Of a DNA stretch of 42,946 nt, positions 30,482 to 37,828 are shown one piece after another. The translations under genes were made by a program, and so were the position numbers. Origin of the DNA: Streptomyces kebangsaanensis (GTDB taxonomy: Bacteria; Actinomycetota; Actinomycetes; Streptomycetales; Streptomycetaceae); contig NZ_JUJA01000137.1 in NCBI RefSeq assembly GCF_001906585.1, positions 37,910 to 80,855 of the forward strand, written 5' to 3'. The first letter of the stretch is position 1; the number at the start of each line of letters is the position of its first letter. The notes below the pieces were generated by a model. The model worked only from the letters and a program-made list of their open reading frames with translations. It ran no database searches and was not told where the DNA came from.

Positions 30482-31749
30482 ACGGACCTCCTCTCGGGTC
30501 GGGCGAGAACCATCGCGCTCTGGAAGCCGCCGAAGCCACTGCCGACCGTCAGAACGGCGTCCGTGATCTGATCCCGGGCCTCAAGCGGTACGTAGTCGAG
30601 ATCACATTCGGGGTCCGGAGTACGGAGATTCGCGGTCGGTGGCACGACGTTGTGCTCCATCGCCAGGGCCGAGGCCGCGATCTCGATGGAGCCGATCGCG
30701 CCGAGCGAGTGCCCGACCATCGACTTGATCGAACTCACCGGGGTCCGGTACGCGTGGTCTCCCAGGCTCTTCTTGAACGCCGCCGTCTCGTGCCGATCGT
30801 TCTGCTTGGTTCCCGAGCCATGGGCGTTGATGTAGTCGATGGCCTCGGCCGGCATCCGGGCCTCGTCCAGCGCCACCCGGACGGCCTCGGCCATTTCCGC
30901 TCCGTCCGGACGGAGCCCGGTCATGTGATACGCGTTACTGCGTGTGGCATAACCGGCGATCTCCGCGTAAATGTGCGCTCCTCTGTGCCTGGCGTTTTCC
31001 AATTCCTCCAGGACAAACACGGCGGACCCTTCTCCGAGCACGAATCCGTTGCGGGTTCCGTCGAACGGCCGGGAAGCGCTTTCAGGCTCGTCACTGCGCG
31101 GGGTGGTCGCCTTGATCGCGTCGAAACAAGCCATGGTGATGGGAGAGATCGGAGCGTCCGAAGAGCCCGCGACCATGACGTCGGCGGAACCCTCCCGGAT
31201 CAGTTCGGCGGCGTGTCCCACGGAATCGATCCCGGAAGTGCAGCCGGTGGACACCATGGTGCTGGGCCCTTCCGCGCCCACCGCCCAGGCCACTTCGGCG
31301 ACGAAGGAGCTGGGCACCATGTAGCCGTACAGGTGGGGGGCCGCGTAGGCGTGGTCCACGAGTTCGAGCCGGCCTCCGTCGCTGACCACCCGGTACTCTT
31401 CGTCCAGGCCCATGGTGGCGCCCACCGCACTGCCCACCGTGACGCCGACGCGGTGGGGGTCGAGGTCGCCCAGGGCGATCCCGCTGTCGGCGACGGCGCC
31501 CCGTGCCGCGACCACGGCGAACTGCGCGGCCCGGTCCATCCGCCGGATCTCCTGGGGCCCAAGGCCATGCTTCCACGGGTCGAAGTCGACCTCGGCCGCC
31601 ACTTTCGAACGGAAGGGCTTGGGGTCGAAGAAGGTGATACCGCGTGTCGCGGTGCGGCCTTCGCTGATGAGGTTCCAGAAGTTCTCGACGCCGACTCCTC
31701 CGGGTGCCAGCACTTCCATGCCCGTGATGACCACGCGTCGGCCACTCAT
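30478..31749 (-). CDS. Type II PKS ketosynthase alpha
   Basis: A 423-residue beta-ketoacyl synthase. The catalytic triad is complete: C170 in [11 protein letters not shown]310 in INAHGSGT and H347 in [13 protein letters not shown]. It condenses malonyl-ACP units with the CLF and ACP encoded downstream. No KSIII-like or acyltransferase gene is in the window, so an acetate starter made by malonyl decarboxylation is expected. GGAGG lies seven bases before the ATG. A 29-codon leader ORF ends in the ATGA overlap at this start. It is the first large gene after a 27-bp hairpin and a long AT-richer leader, so it begins the main PKS operon. Confidence 0.96.
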   Translation of the reverse strand: MSGRRVVITGMEVLAPGGVGVENFWNLISEGRTATRGITFFDPKPFRSKVAAEVDFDPWKHGLGPQEIRRMDRAAQFAVVAARGAVADSGIALGDLDPHRVGVTVGSAVGATMGLDEEYRVVSDGGRLELVDHAYAAPHLYGYMVPSSFVAEVAWAVGAEGPSTMVSTGCTSGIDSVGHAAELIREGSADVMVAGSSDAPISPITMACFDAIKATTPRSDEPESASRPFDGTRNGFVLGEGSAVFVLEELENARHRGAHIYAEIAGYATRSNAYHMTGLRPDGAEMAEAVRVALDEARMPAEAIDYINAHGSGTKQNDRHETAAFKKSLGDHAYRTPVSSIKSMVGHSLGAIGSIEIAASALAMEHNVVPPTANLRTPDPECDLDYVPLEARDQITDAVLTVGSGFGGFQSAMVLARPERRSV

Positions 31750-31835
31750 GCGGTCACCTCCGGGCGGACGGAGCGGTCACCCGGACGGCGACGCAGCCTT
31801 CCGCCCCCGCTCTCCATGGACCAAGGAATGCGCAT
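31746..31835 (-). CDS. 29-residue leader peptide coupled to KS-alpha
   Basis: An ATG at 31835, with GAAGGAAGAAGG just upstream, opens a 29-codon frame that ends in a TGA overlapping the KS-alpha ATG. The peptide begins [12 protein letters not shown] and continues with an arginine-rich stretch (RLRRRPGDR). It resembles no family I know. The overlap suggests translational coupling or leader-type control of ketosynthase synthesis, but the ORF may also be fortuitous. Confidence 0.45.
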   Translation of the reverse strand: MRIPWSMESGGGRLRRRPGDRSVRPEVTA

Positions 31836-32162
31836 ACGTCCTTCTTCCTTCACAACTGAACTCACCTAAAGACTGTCCCGTAACTCTGGAGCGATCCGAG
31901 CGGCAATCGGTTCGGGGCGGTTCGGCGACTTGCCGCCGTTACTGTGGGTCACCTCAGAACCAGACAATCCGATCCGGCAGTGAGGCTCCGCCGACCTCCT
32001 CGTCGAGTTACGAAACAGCCCTTGCATTCATCCTTACGCGGAGCGTGTCCATGACCGTGATCTGCGAACATTCTTGCGCGCGTACGCTTCCCACTTCAAT
32101 GCGAGAAAGTGCAGAGCTTGGTTAACTTGAGTCACGGATTGTCATGAAGTTGTGACAGCACA
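31836..32162 (-). promoter_or_regulatory. Promoter/leader region of the PKS operon
   Basis: A 327-base gene-free stretch, clearly less GC-rich than the rest of the cluster, between the MFS terminator and the leader ORF. AT-rich patches near 32060-32160 (GTTAACTTGAGTCA, TGTCATGAAGTTGTGACA) make a promoter here likely. TGTCATGAAGTTGTGACA at 32140-32157 is itself an imperfect inverted repeat. A binding site for the cluster's winged-helix regulator would be expected here, but no direct repeat could be proven by eye. Confidence 0.5.
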
Positions 32163-32220
32163 CAAAAAACTCTGCGGCTGGAAGAAAACCCTCGTTTTCT
32201 TCCAGCCGCAGAGTTTTTTG
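32163..32220 (-). terminator. 27-bp perfect hairpin terminator, bidirectional
   Basis: Arms at 32163-32189 and 32194-32220 pair without a mismatch around the loop CCTC. The stem ends in runs of six A and six T, so both strands carry a U-tract; on the minus strand it is a textbook intrinsic terminator. It ends the upstream MFS transcript and insulates the KS-alpha promoter. Confidence 0.92.
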
Positions 32221-32268
32221 TTCGGTTTCCGTTGGATGAGTTTCCGGCAGGAAACCGGGAGCGCGAGC

Positions 32269-33561
32269 TCAGGCCCGTGTGCTGTCCGGTGTCGCCGGGG
32301 CGCCGGCCGGGGGCGTTGTTCCGTCTCCCGGGGAGGGCATCCTGACAGCGAGCAGGACCAGTCCGATGAGTGCGGCCAGGCTCGCCGCCACCAGGAACCC
32401 CGTCGTGCTCGACGTGGCCCCGATCAACGGCCCCAGCAGCAGAGGAGAGAGGAACTGGCCGCCGAATATGACGGTTCCGGCCAGCGAGGCCGCACGGCCC
32501 CGTAGAGCACCGGGCGCGTTCTCGTTGATCAGTATGGTGAGCGAGGGCAGCGACAGCCCCTGGCCGACGCCGAGCAGTGCGGGGCCGGCCAGTAGCAGTG
32601 CCGGCTGGTTCGCCACACCGAGGACGGTGAAGGCACCTGCCCAGGCGAGGGCAGCGATGCGCAGCAGAGCCGGATAGCTCAGCCGGGCGCGCAGCTGCGC
32701 GTAGACCAGCCCCACCAGACTGCCGACAGCGCTGGTGATCACCACGGAGTACAGCGACACCATGAGCGGTTCGTGGATGTCCAGTGCGGCAAGCCGCTGC
32801 GGCAGGAAGATCACCATGGCGTACAGGAAGACCGACGAGGCGGCCTGGAGAGCGTAGAAGCCGAGGAGTGCGGGACTGCGCCGCACCAGGGTGACGAGCC
32901 CGCCCTCACTGGTTCCGTGGTTGTTCCGGCCCTGGGGCAGCACCAGCACGGCCAGCAGCCCGAGTGGCAGCCCGACCAGGTACACCGCGAAGGGGCCGTG
33001 CCAGGAGATTCCGCCGAGCGCGCCGCCCAGCAGCGGCCAGGTGACACCGCCGACGCTGTTGGCAGCCGAACGCCAGCCCATGACACGGTCTCGTCGGCGT
33101 CCCTGGAACAACTGCAGCAACGCGACAGTGGTGCCGGTGAAGACGGCGGCTGCCCCGACACCGAAGACCAGCCTGCCGACTATCAGGACAGGGTAGGAAG
33201 TGGCGAACAGGCCCGTGGCCCCGCCCAGTCCGTAGAGGACGAGACCGCAGGCCAGCGGTGTCCGCACTCCCCGGCGGTCGATCAGCCGCCCCGCCAACGG
33301 GCTGACGACGGCTACGGCCAGCGCGTGGGCGGTCACGACGAGGCCGGCCGCAGTGCCGCTGACCCCGAGTGCCCCACGCATCACCTCCACCACGGGCGAG
33401 ATGACGGAGCCCGCCATGACCCCCAGCGTGGAGGCCAGCAGCAGGGTGACCAGCGCGCCGGTACGGCCCGGCTCCTCCGGTCGCCGAGTGTCCGGGGCCG
33501 ACGGCCCTGACGCGGACGTGGCCGCCGTTCCGCCGTCGGGTGGCGTGGTCCGGCCGGTCAT
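32269..33561 (-). CDS. MFS exporter of the polyketide cluster
   Basis: A 430-residue transporter with about twelve hydrophobic segments and an N-terminal cytoplasmic tail. MFS motif A is recognisable (SPLAGRLIDRRGVRTPLA), and motif C-like Gly/Pro-rich helices (GGVTWPLLGGALGG) fit drug/H+ antiporters. It probably exports the cluster's product and provides self-resistance. It is the only intact exporter here, since a second MFS gene at 22348-23418 is destroyed. It lies 214 bases downstream of the enoyl reductase gene, whose promoter carries a SoxR-type site, so product-induced expression is likely. The start at 33561 has only a weak ribosome site and is the least certain part of the call. Confidence 0.85.
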   Translation of the reverse strand: MTGRTTPPDGGTAATSASGPSAPDTRRPEEPGRTGALVTLLLASTLGVMAGSVISPVVEVMRGALGVSGTAAGLVVTAHALAVAVVSPLAGRLIDRRGVRTPLACGLVLYGLGGATGLFATSYPVLIVGRLVFGVGAAAVFTGTTVALLQLFQGRRRDRVMGWRSAANSVGGVTWPLLGGALGGISWHGPFAVYLVGLPLGLLAVLVLPQGRNNHGTSEGGLVTLVRRSPALLGFYALQAASSVFLYAMVIFLPQRLAALDIHEPLMVSLYSVVITSAVGSLVGLVYAQLRARLSYPALLRIAALAWAGAFTVLGVANQPALLLAGPALLGVGQGLSLPSLTILINENAPGALRGRAASLAGTVIFGGQFLSPLLLGPLIGATSSTTGFLVAASLAALIGLVLLAVRMPSPGDGTTPPAGAPATPDSTRA

Positions 33562-33689
33562 GACGCGGCGTGGCGAGCGGGCCGACTCCGGCGAGCGGGG
33601 AGGCCGGGTGATGGGTGACGGGGCGGATGGTCCATGCGGAGTACCTCGTTTTCCGACGGATGCCGGCACGGTGGGCCAGGCGGGCGGGA

Positions 33690-33717
33690 CTCCGCCGGGA
33701 GATGCTTCCCGGCGGAG
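33690..33717 (-). promoter_or_regulatory. Hairpin between enoyl reductase and MFS genes
   Basis: Eleven-base perfect arms (CTCCGCCGGGA at 33690-33700 with 33707-33717) and a six-base loop, 59 bases after the enoyl reductase stop. It may attenuate read-through into the exporter gene. Confidence 0.45.
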
Positions 33718-33775
33718 GGGCGCGCTCAAGGAGGGCGAGATGCCGGGCGCCGCGCGTCCAGGGCGGTTGACGTGC

Positions 33776-34687
33776 TCAGCCGACCAACAGGACGACCTTG
33801 CCCCTGCCGTGACCCGACTCGACGTCGCGGTGCGCCTGCGCCGCCTGCTCCAGTGGGTAGGTGGCCCGCACATGGATCCGCAGCGTCCCCTGCACGTAGA
33901 GGGACACCAGGGCGTCCAGCCGCTTCGCGGAGCGCTGACTTCCGATCCAGCGTGCGCCGAGCTGTTCGTACGCCTCGACGGAGGTGATCGTGCCGACCCG
34001 GTCTTTGTCCTTGACCAGTTCCACCGCGGCCCGCAGGCCGTCCGCGCTCGCCGCGTCCAGCGCCGCGTCCACCCCCTGCGGCGCCAGCTCCCGGACCCGG
34101 TCGACCAGTCCTTCCCCGTACGTGACGGGGATCGCGCCCAACTCGCGCAGGTAATCGTGATTCGCCTCGCTCGCCGTGCCGATGACGGTGGCGCCCAGGG
34201 AGCGGGCGAGCTGCACCGCGACTGTGCCCACCCCGCCGGCGGCGCCGTTGACGAGGAAGGTGTCGCCCTCACCGACCCGCAGGACCTCTACCGCCGTGTG
34301 TGCCGCCTGCCCGGCTCCGGAGAGTCCTCCCGCGACCTCCCAGGGCATGGAGGCAGGCTTGGCGACCACCTGCTCGGTCGGCACCACCACGTACTCGGCG
34401 TAGGTGCGCTGCGTACGGAAGCCCAGCACCTCGGCACCCACGTCGACACCCACCACTCCGTCACCAGCCTGGTCGACGACCCCTGCGAACTCTCCCCCTG
34501 TGATGTGCGGGAACTCAATCGTGAAGCCGGGAGCACGGCGGCCCGAGCGGACCGCGCAGTCGATGGGCTGAACCCCCGCGGCCCGGACCCTGACCCTGAC
34601 CTCCCCCGGTCCGGCCTGCGGTGCCGGAACGGAGACCGTCTCCAGCGCTTCGGGGCCCCCGAAGGAGGAAAACGCCGCTGCTCGCAT
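33776..34687 (-). CDS. Zinc-independent MDR enoyl/quinone reductase, ActVI-ORF2-like
   Basis: A 303-residue medium-chain dehydrogenase/reductase of the quinone-oxidoreductase branch: N-terminal GroES-like domain (GGPEALETVSVPAPQAGPGE), ITGGEFAGVV, and the NADPH loop NGAAGGVGTVAVQLA. Zinc ligands are absent. In actinorhodin, ActVI-ORF2 reduces the enoyl bond of the pyran intermediate, and this enzyme is the obvious counterpart. ATG at 34687 has AAAGGG nine bases upstream; a TTG at 34696 lies against that site and is rejected. It begins a new transcription unit behind a strong hairpin, with a SoxR-type promoter about 54 bases before the coding region. Confidence 0.85.
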   Translation of the reverse strand: MRAAAFSSFGGPEALETVSVPAPQAGPGEVRVRVRAAGVQPIDCAVRSGRRAPGFTIEFPHITGGEFAGVVDQAGDGVVGVDVGAEVLGFRTQRTYAEYVVVPTEQVVAKPASMPWEVAGGLSGAGQAAHTAVEVLRVGEGDTFLVNGAAGGVGTVAVQLARSLGATVIGTASEANHDYLRELGAIPVTYGEGLVDRVRELAPQGVDAALDAASADGLRAAVELVKDKDRVGTITSVEAYEQLGARWIGSQRSAKRLDALVSLYVQGTLRIHVRATYPLEQAAQAHRDVESGHGRGKVVLLVG

Positions 34688-34747
34688 GGCTGACAACCCT
34701 TTCGTCGCGTTCCCCGTCGTCAGGTCCGGCGACGGGGGCTCAAATCA

Positions 34748-34778
34748 ACTCTGTTACCTCAAGCGCAGTTGAGGTCAA
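34748..34778 (-). promoter_or_regulatory. SoxR-type operator in a 19-bp spacer promoter
   Basis: Read on the minus strand, TTGACC (34773-34778, -35) and CAGAGT (34748-34753, a weak -10) are 19 bases apart. The spacer carries the palindrome ACCTCAACTGCGCTTGAGGT (34756-34775), seven-base arms around a six-base centre. MerR-family activators use over-long 19-20 base spacers, and CCTCAA-n6-TTGAGG matches the known SoxR box. In S. coelicolor SoxR responds to actinorhodin-type quinones. The controlled gene is the enoyl reductase, with the MFS exporter behind it. The soxR gene itself is not in the window. Confidence 0.75.
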
Positions 34779-34788
34779 GGAGCGAGTA

Positions 34789-34822
34789 GGGCCGGGGGGA
34801 GCGTGGCCGCTCCCCCCGGCCC
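34789..34822 (-). terminator. 15-bp perfect hairpin ahead of the enoyl reductase promoter
   Basis: Fifteen-base arms (34789-34803, GGGCCGGGGGGAGCG, with 34808-34822) and a four-base loop, 44 bases after the SnoaL-like gene's stop. It separates the tailoring operon from the SoxR-type promoter. Confidence 0.8.
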
Positions 34823-34865
34823 GCGTCCCGACGTCGGCACGGGATGCCAGGAGCCTTAGTGGGCG

Positions 34866-35336
34866 CTACCGCAGCCCGGATCCGTCGTGCTGGAGGCTGC
34901 GGTGCTGCACCAGCCACCCCTTGCCCTCGGGTACCAGATGATCGCGGCAGACGACACTGGCGAAGATTTCCAGCGGTCCGCCGAGCCGAGTGCGCATCGC
35001 CAGGGCGTAGGTGCGTGTGCGCAGGGTGCCGTCCGGCTGGAGGTGCACATCGAGCATTCCGAGCCAGTGCCGGAAGTCGGTCTGCTCCGCCTCCAACCGG
35101 TCGGCCCGCTGCCGGCAGGAGGCAGCGATGGCCGCCCGGCCCCGCAGGGGTTCCATCCGGCTGGCCTCCTCGAACACCGCGTCCTCGGCGAAGGTGGCGG
35201 CCCACTCCTCTGCCTTGCGGTCGTCGATCAGTCCCATCTGCCATGCGTAGAACTGCTGCATCTGTGTGTACAGCTCCGCTGTCACGAAACCGCCTGCCGC
35301 CGGTACGGCGGGTTCGGTGGAAACGCTCATCGACAT
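34866..35336 (-). CDS. SnoaL/NTF2-like protein (ActVI-ORFA-like)
   Basis: A 156-residue SnoaL-like (NTF2 cone fold) protein: an N-terminal helix pair (LYTQMQQFYAWQMGLIDDRK), EEWAATFAEDAVFEE, RGRAAIAASCRQ, and paired strands LRTRTYALAMRT and FASVVCRDHLVPEGKGWLV. Such proteins in aromatic polyketide clusters act as cyclases, hydroxylases or accessory factors. Actinorhodin's ActVI-ORFA is of this type and affects pyran-ring formation. The catalytic role here cannot be read from sequence. GAGG lies just upstream of the ATG, and a second ATG six bases on is an alternative. It is the last gene of the tailoring operon, before a strong hairpin. Confidence 0.8.
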   Translation of the reverse strand: MSMSVSTEPAVPAAGGFVTAELYTQMQQFYAWQMGLIDDRKAEEWAATFAEDAVFEEASRMEPLRGRAAIAASCRQRADRLEAEQTDFRHWLGMLDVHLQPDGTLRTRTYALAMRTRLGGPLEIFASVVCRDHLVPEGKGWLVQHRSLQHDGSGLR

Positions 35337-35385
35337 CTCACCTCTCTGCTGATACGAGATCGGTACAAAACCTTCCGGAGACTGT

Positions 35386-36015
35386 TCAAGGCCGGACGAT
35401 CGTCTTCGACAGCACCACCGGCGCGGCGGGGTCCGGATAGCACTGGGTGGAGTTGAACTCAGAGGTACTGGGGTCTAGCGACCGCAGGGCCAGGCCGGGA
35501 TCTTCGAAGCCCGTACCGGCGGCCTCGGTGGTCAGCACGCCCGAGCCGGTCGCCTTCACCGTGGCCGTGATCTCCGGGAGCTGGAAGGTCTGGCCGCCGA
35601 AGAAGGGCCCACTGGCGGTGAGGTACAGCGTGCCGTCCTCCACCTCGACGGTCTGTTCCGAGCCTCCGAGGTTGCTGCCGCCGGAGAGTTCGACGTCCAC
35701 CGGCTCGCTGCCCTCGGGGAGGGTGACAGCAATCATGACCTCGCGGACCTCCTGCTGATAGTCGGGGTTGAGGGTGAACGGCGACAGGCTGTAGGAGATG
35801 TCGAACTGCGCACCGGAAGGGACTCTGGCCGGGGCCTTGACGTCCCAGATCCGGGTGCTGCTGTAGGAAAGCCAGGCACCTTCCCGGTATGCCTGGCAGA
35901 GATAGCCGACGGGGGACTCGGCCGCGGACGCCGGGGCTGCCAGCACCGGGGAGGCCACGAGGGCGCAGAGCGCGGCGACCGTCGTGCGGGCCTTCCAGCG
36001 GGTGGTCTTCTTCAT
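35386..36015 (-). CDS. Secreted small protein of the cluster (ActVI-ORF3-like position)
   Basis: A 209-residue protein with a clear Sec signal peptide (MKKTTRWKAR, a hydrophobic core, cleavage near PASA at residue 32). The mature part is a beta-rich domain (VMIAVTLPEGSEPVDVELSG, TVEVEDGTLYLTASGPFFGG) with two cysteines, near residues 40 and 196, that could form a disulfide. I recognise no catalytic motif. The actVI region of actinorhodin also includes a small exported protein (ORF3), and the same gene company here suggests a counterpart; that is inference from context. It might bind or modify the product outside the cell. It lies 49 bases upstream of the SnoaL-like gene. Confidence 0.7.
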   Translation of the reverse strand: MKKTTRWKARTTVAALCALVASPVLAAPASAAESPVGYLCQAYREGAWLSYSSTRIWDVKAPARVPSGAQFDISYSLSPFTLNPDYQQEVREVMIAVTLPEGSEPVDVELSGGSNLGGSEQTVEVEDGTLYLTASGPFFGGQTFQLPEITATVKATGSGVLTTEAAGTGFEDPGLALRSLDPSTSEFNSTQCYPDPAAPVVLSKTIVRP

Positions 36016-36118
36016 GCTTGTACTCCTCTGGGTGGTGGTTGAGGACGGGATGTGCGGATCGATGGCCCATGGGTACGGGCCGGGGCGTTGCGGAAAGGCC
36101 GCAAACCGCCGCCAGCGG

Positions 36119-36859
36119 TCACCAGAAGAGGCCGCCGTTGACCTCGAGGACGTGGCCGTTCACATACGAGCTGTCGTCACCGGCGAGGAACACCGCCGCC
36201 GACGCCACCTCGTCGCCCCGGCCCATGCGGCCGGAGGCGAGTTTGGTCCGGTACTTCTCCCAGATCGCCTCGTTCTGCCTCAGCTGTACGCCCATGCCCT
36301 CGTCGATGAAGCCCGGCGAGAGGCAGTTGGCGGTGATGCCGTCCGCCGCGAGCTCGACCGCGACGACCTTGGTGAACGCCTCCACCGCCGCCTTGCTGGC
36401 GCCGTATGCGGCGGCGCCGGGTGCGAACCGGCTGCCCAGCACCGAAGAGACGGTGATCAGCCGGCCCGCCCTGCTCAGCCGGAGATGCGGGATGGCGGCC
36501 TGAGCACAGTTGAAGACACCGGTGACATTGGTGTCGACCACCTCCGCCCAGTGCGCGGGGGCGATTTTCTCCACTGCTCCGGGGCGGCTCACGCCGGCGT
36601 TCGCCACCACGATGTCGACCGTGCCGAAGCGGTCGGCGGCGGCGCTCATGAGGTCCCGGGTGGAGACGGGGTCACGAACGTCGACCGGATGGAAGGCGAC
36701 ACGGGCGCCGTCCACCCCCGGTCCCGGACACCAGTCGCCCCGGTCCCGGGAAGCCACGACGACATCGGCGCCTTCCCGCAGAAACAGCTGGGCGATGCGT
36801 GAGCCGAGTCCTCGGGTGCCCCCCGTGACGACGGCGGTCTTGCCGCTGAGCCTCGTCAT
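36119..36859 (-). CDS. Second short-chain dehydrogenase/reductase
   Basis: A 246-residue classical SDR: TGGTRGLG NAD(P) loop (12-19), NAG (87-89), S139, Y152 and K156 catalytic residues, and a C-terminal NGHVLEVNGGLFW. It resembles 3-oxoacyl-reductase-type enzymes more than ActIII, and lacks the PGG loop of polyketide C9 reductases. Its ATG overlaps the stop of the ActVI-ORF1-like dehydrogenase (ATGA), so the two are coupled and may act in sequence on the side chain or pyran ring. It could reduce a further carbonyl, which a longer chain would require; that is speculation. Confidence 0.85.
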   Translation of the reverse strand: MTRLSGKTAVVTGGTRGLGSRIAQLFLREGADVVVASRDRGDWCPGPGVDGARVAFHPVDVRDPVSTRDLMSAAADRFGTVDIVVANAGVSRPGAVEKIAPAHWAEVVDTNVTGVFNCAQAAIPHLRLSRAGRLITVSSVLGSRFAPGAAAYGASKAAVEAFTKVVAVELAADGITANCLSPGFIDEGMGVQLRQNEAIWEKYRTKLASGRMGRGDEVASAAVFLAGDDSSYVNGHVLEVNGGLFW

Positions 36860-37809
36860 ACGGCCTGCTCCTGTCCGGAGTTCACCGCTGTCAGGGTCCG
36901 GAGCACGGCGTTCTGCCGGGTGTCCCGGGCACGGACCAGTTCGGCGTAGGACCGGTTGCCGTAGGCGTCATCGGCCTGGGCGATGAGAGTCGCGATGGTC
37001 TCCTCGTCCATGGGAGGTCGGCCAAGCAGTTCCCAGCCCTGTTCCAGCCCGGAGCCCAGCGTGCTCAGCCACTGGCGCAGGCCTCCTTCACCGCCGCCCA
37101 GGTGGAAGGCGAGGAACGGGCCGGTCGTGGCCCAGCGCAGCCCGATGGACTTGGTCACCACCTCGTCCAGCTCCTGGACGGTGACCACGCCCTCCCGTAC
37201 CAGGTGGATGCTCTCCCTGAGGAGGGCCGACTGCAGGCGGTTGGCAGCGAAGGCGATGATCGGCCGGCGCAGCACGACGGGAGCCCTGCCCGCCTCGCGG
37301 TAGAACGCGACCGCCTCCTCGACGGCGGCGGGGGCGGTCGCCTCGCCTGCGACGATCTCGACCAGCGGCACCACGTGGGGCGGGTTGAAAGGGTGACCCA
37401 CCACGAGACGGGAAGGGTCCGCCATGAGCGTTCCGAGGTCGTCGGGGCCGAAGGTGGAGGTCGAGGAGAGGATCAGTGCGTCGGCCGGGGCCGCCTTGCC
37501 GATCCGGGCGAAGAGTTCACGTTTGAGTTCCAGGCTCTCCGGGATGTTCTCCACGATGACGTCGGCACCGGCCACCGCTCGTTCCAGGTCCGGTTCGAAG
37601 GAGAGGAGGGAGTCGAAGGTGTCGGGGTCGCCAGTGCCCTCAGGCAGGTGGGGGGCGAACAGTTCGATGCCCCGGCGGACGGCCGAGGGCGCTTCGGGAC
37701 GCCGGCTGTTGACCCGGACCCGCATCCCGTGGCCGAGGAAGAGGGTGATCCAGCCCAGTCCGATGGTGCCCGCGCCGATGACGGTCACGGTACGTCGCTG
37801 CTGTGTCAT
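36856..37809 (-). CDS. 3-hydroxyacyl-CoA dehydrogenase-like pyran reductase, ActVI-ORF1-like
   Basis: A 317-residue protein with the two-domain 3-hydroxyacyl-CoA dehydrogenase build: a Rossmann loop GAGTIGLGW (12-20), SSTSTFGPDDL, and the catalytic HPFNPPHVVPLVEIV (H139 with E151), then a helical C-terminal domain. In benzoisochromanequinone pathways, ActVI-ORF1 and its relatives stereospecifically reduce the C3-linked ketone, which sets up pyran-ring closure. This is one of the most telling genes for product class. It is followed by the SDR gene with an ATGA overlap and preceded at 19 bases by the luciferase-like monooxygenase gene. Confidence 0.88.
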   Translation of the reverse strand: MTQQRRTVTVIGAGTIGLGWITLFLGHGMRVRVNSRRPEAPSAVRRGIELFAPHLPEGTGDPDTFDSLLSFEPDLERAVAGADVIVENIPESLELKRELFARIGKAAPADALILSSTSTFGPDDLGTLMADPSRLVVGHPFNPPHVVPLVEIVAGEATAPAAVEEAVAFYREAGRAPVVLRRPIIAFAANRLQSALLRESIHLVREGVVTVQELDEVVTKSIGLRWATTGPFLAFHLGGGEGGLRQWLSTLGSGLEQGWELLGRPPMDEETIATLIAQADDAYGNRSYAELVRARDTRQNAVLRTLTAVNSGQEQAV

Positions 37810-37828
37810 GGTGCTCCCTGTTGCGGGG

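Noticed and set aside
36119..36859. Second ActIII-type polyketide C9 ketoreductase
   Set aside because: It lacks the PGG/SGG loop and the QALNVCGGLGN ending of that group; a general SDR role in tailoring fits better.
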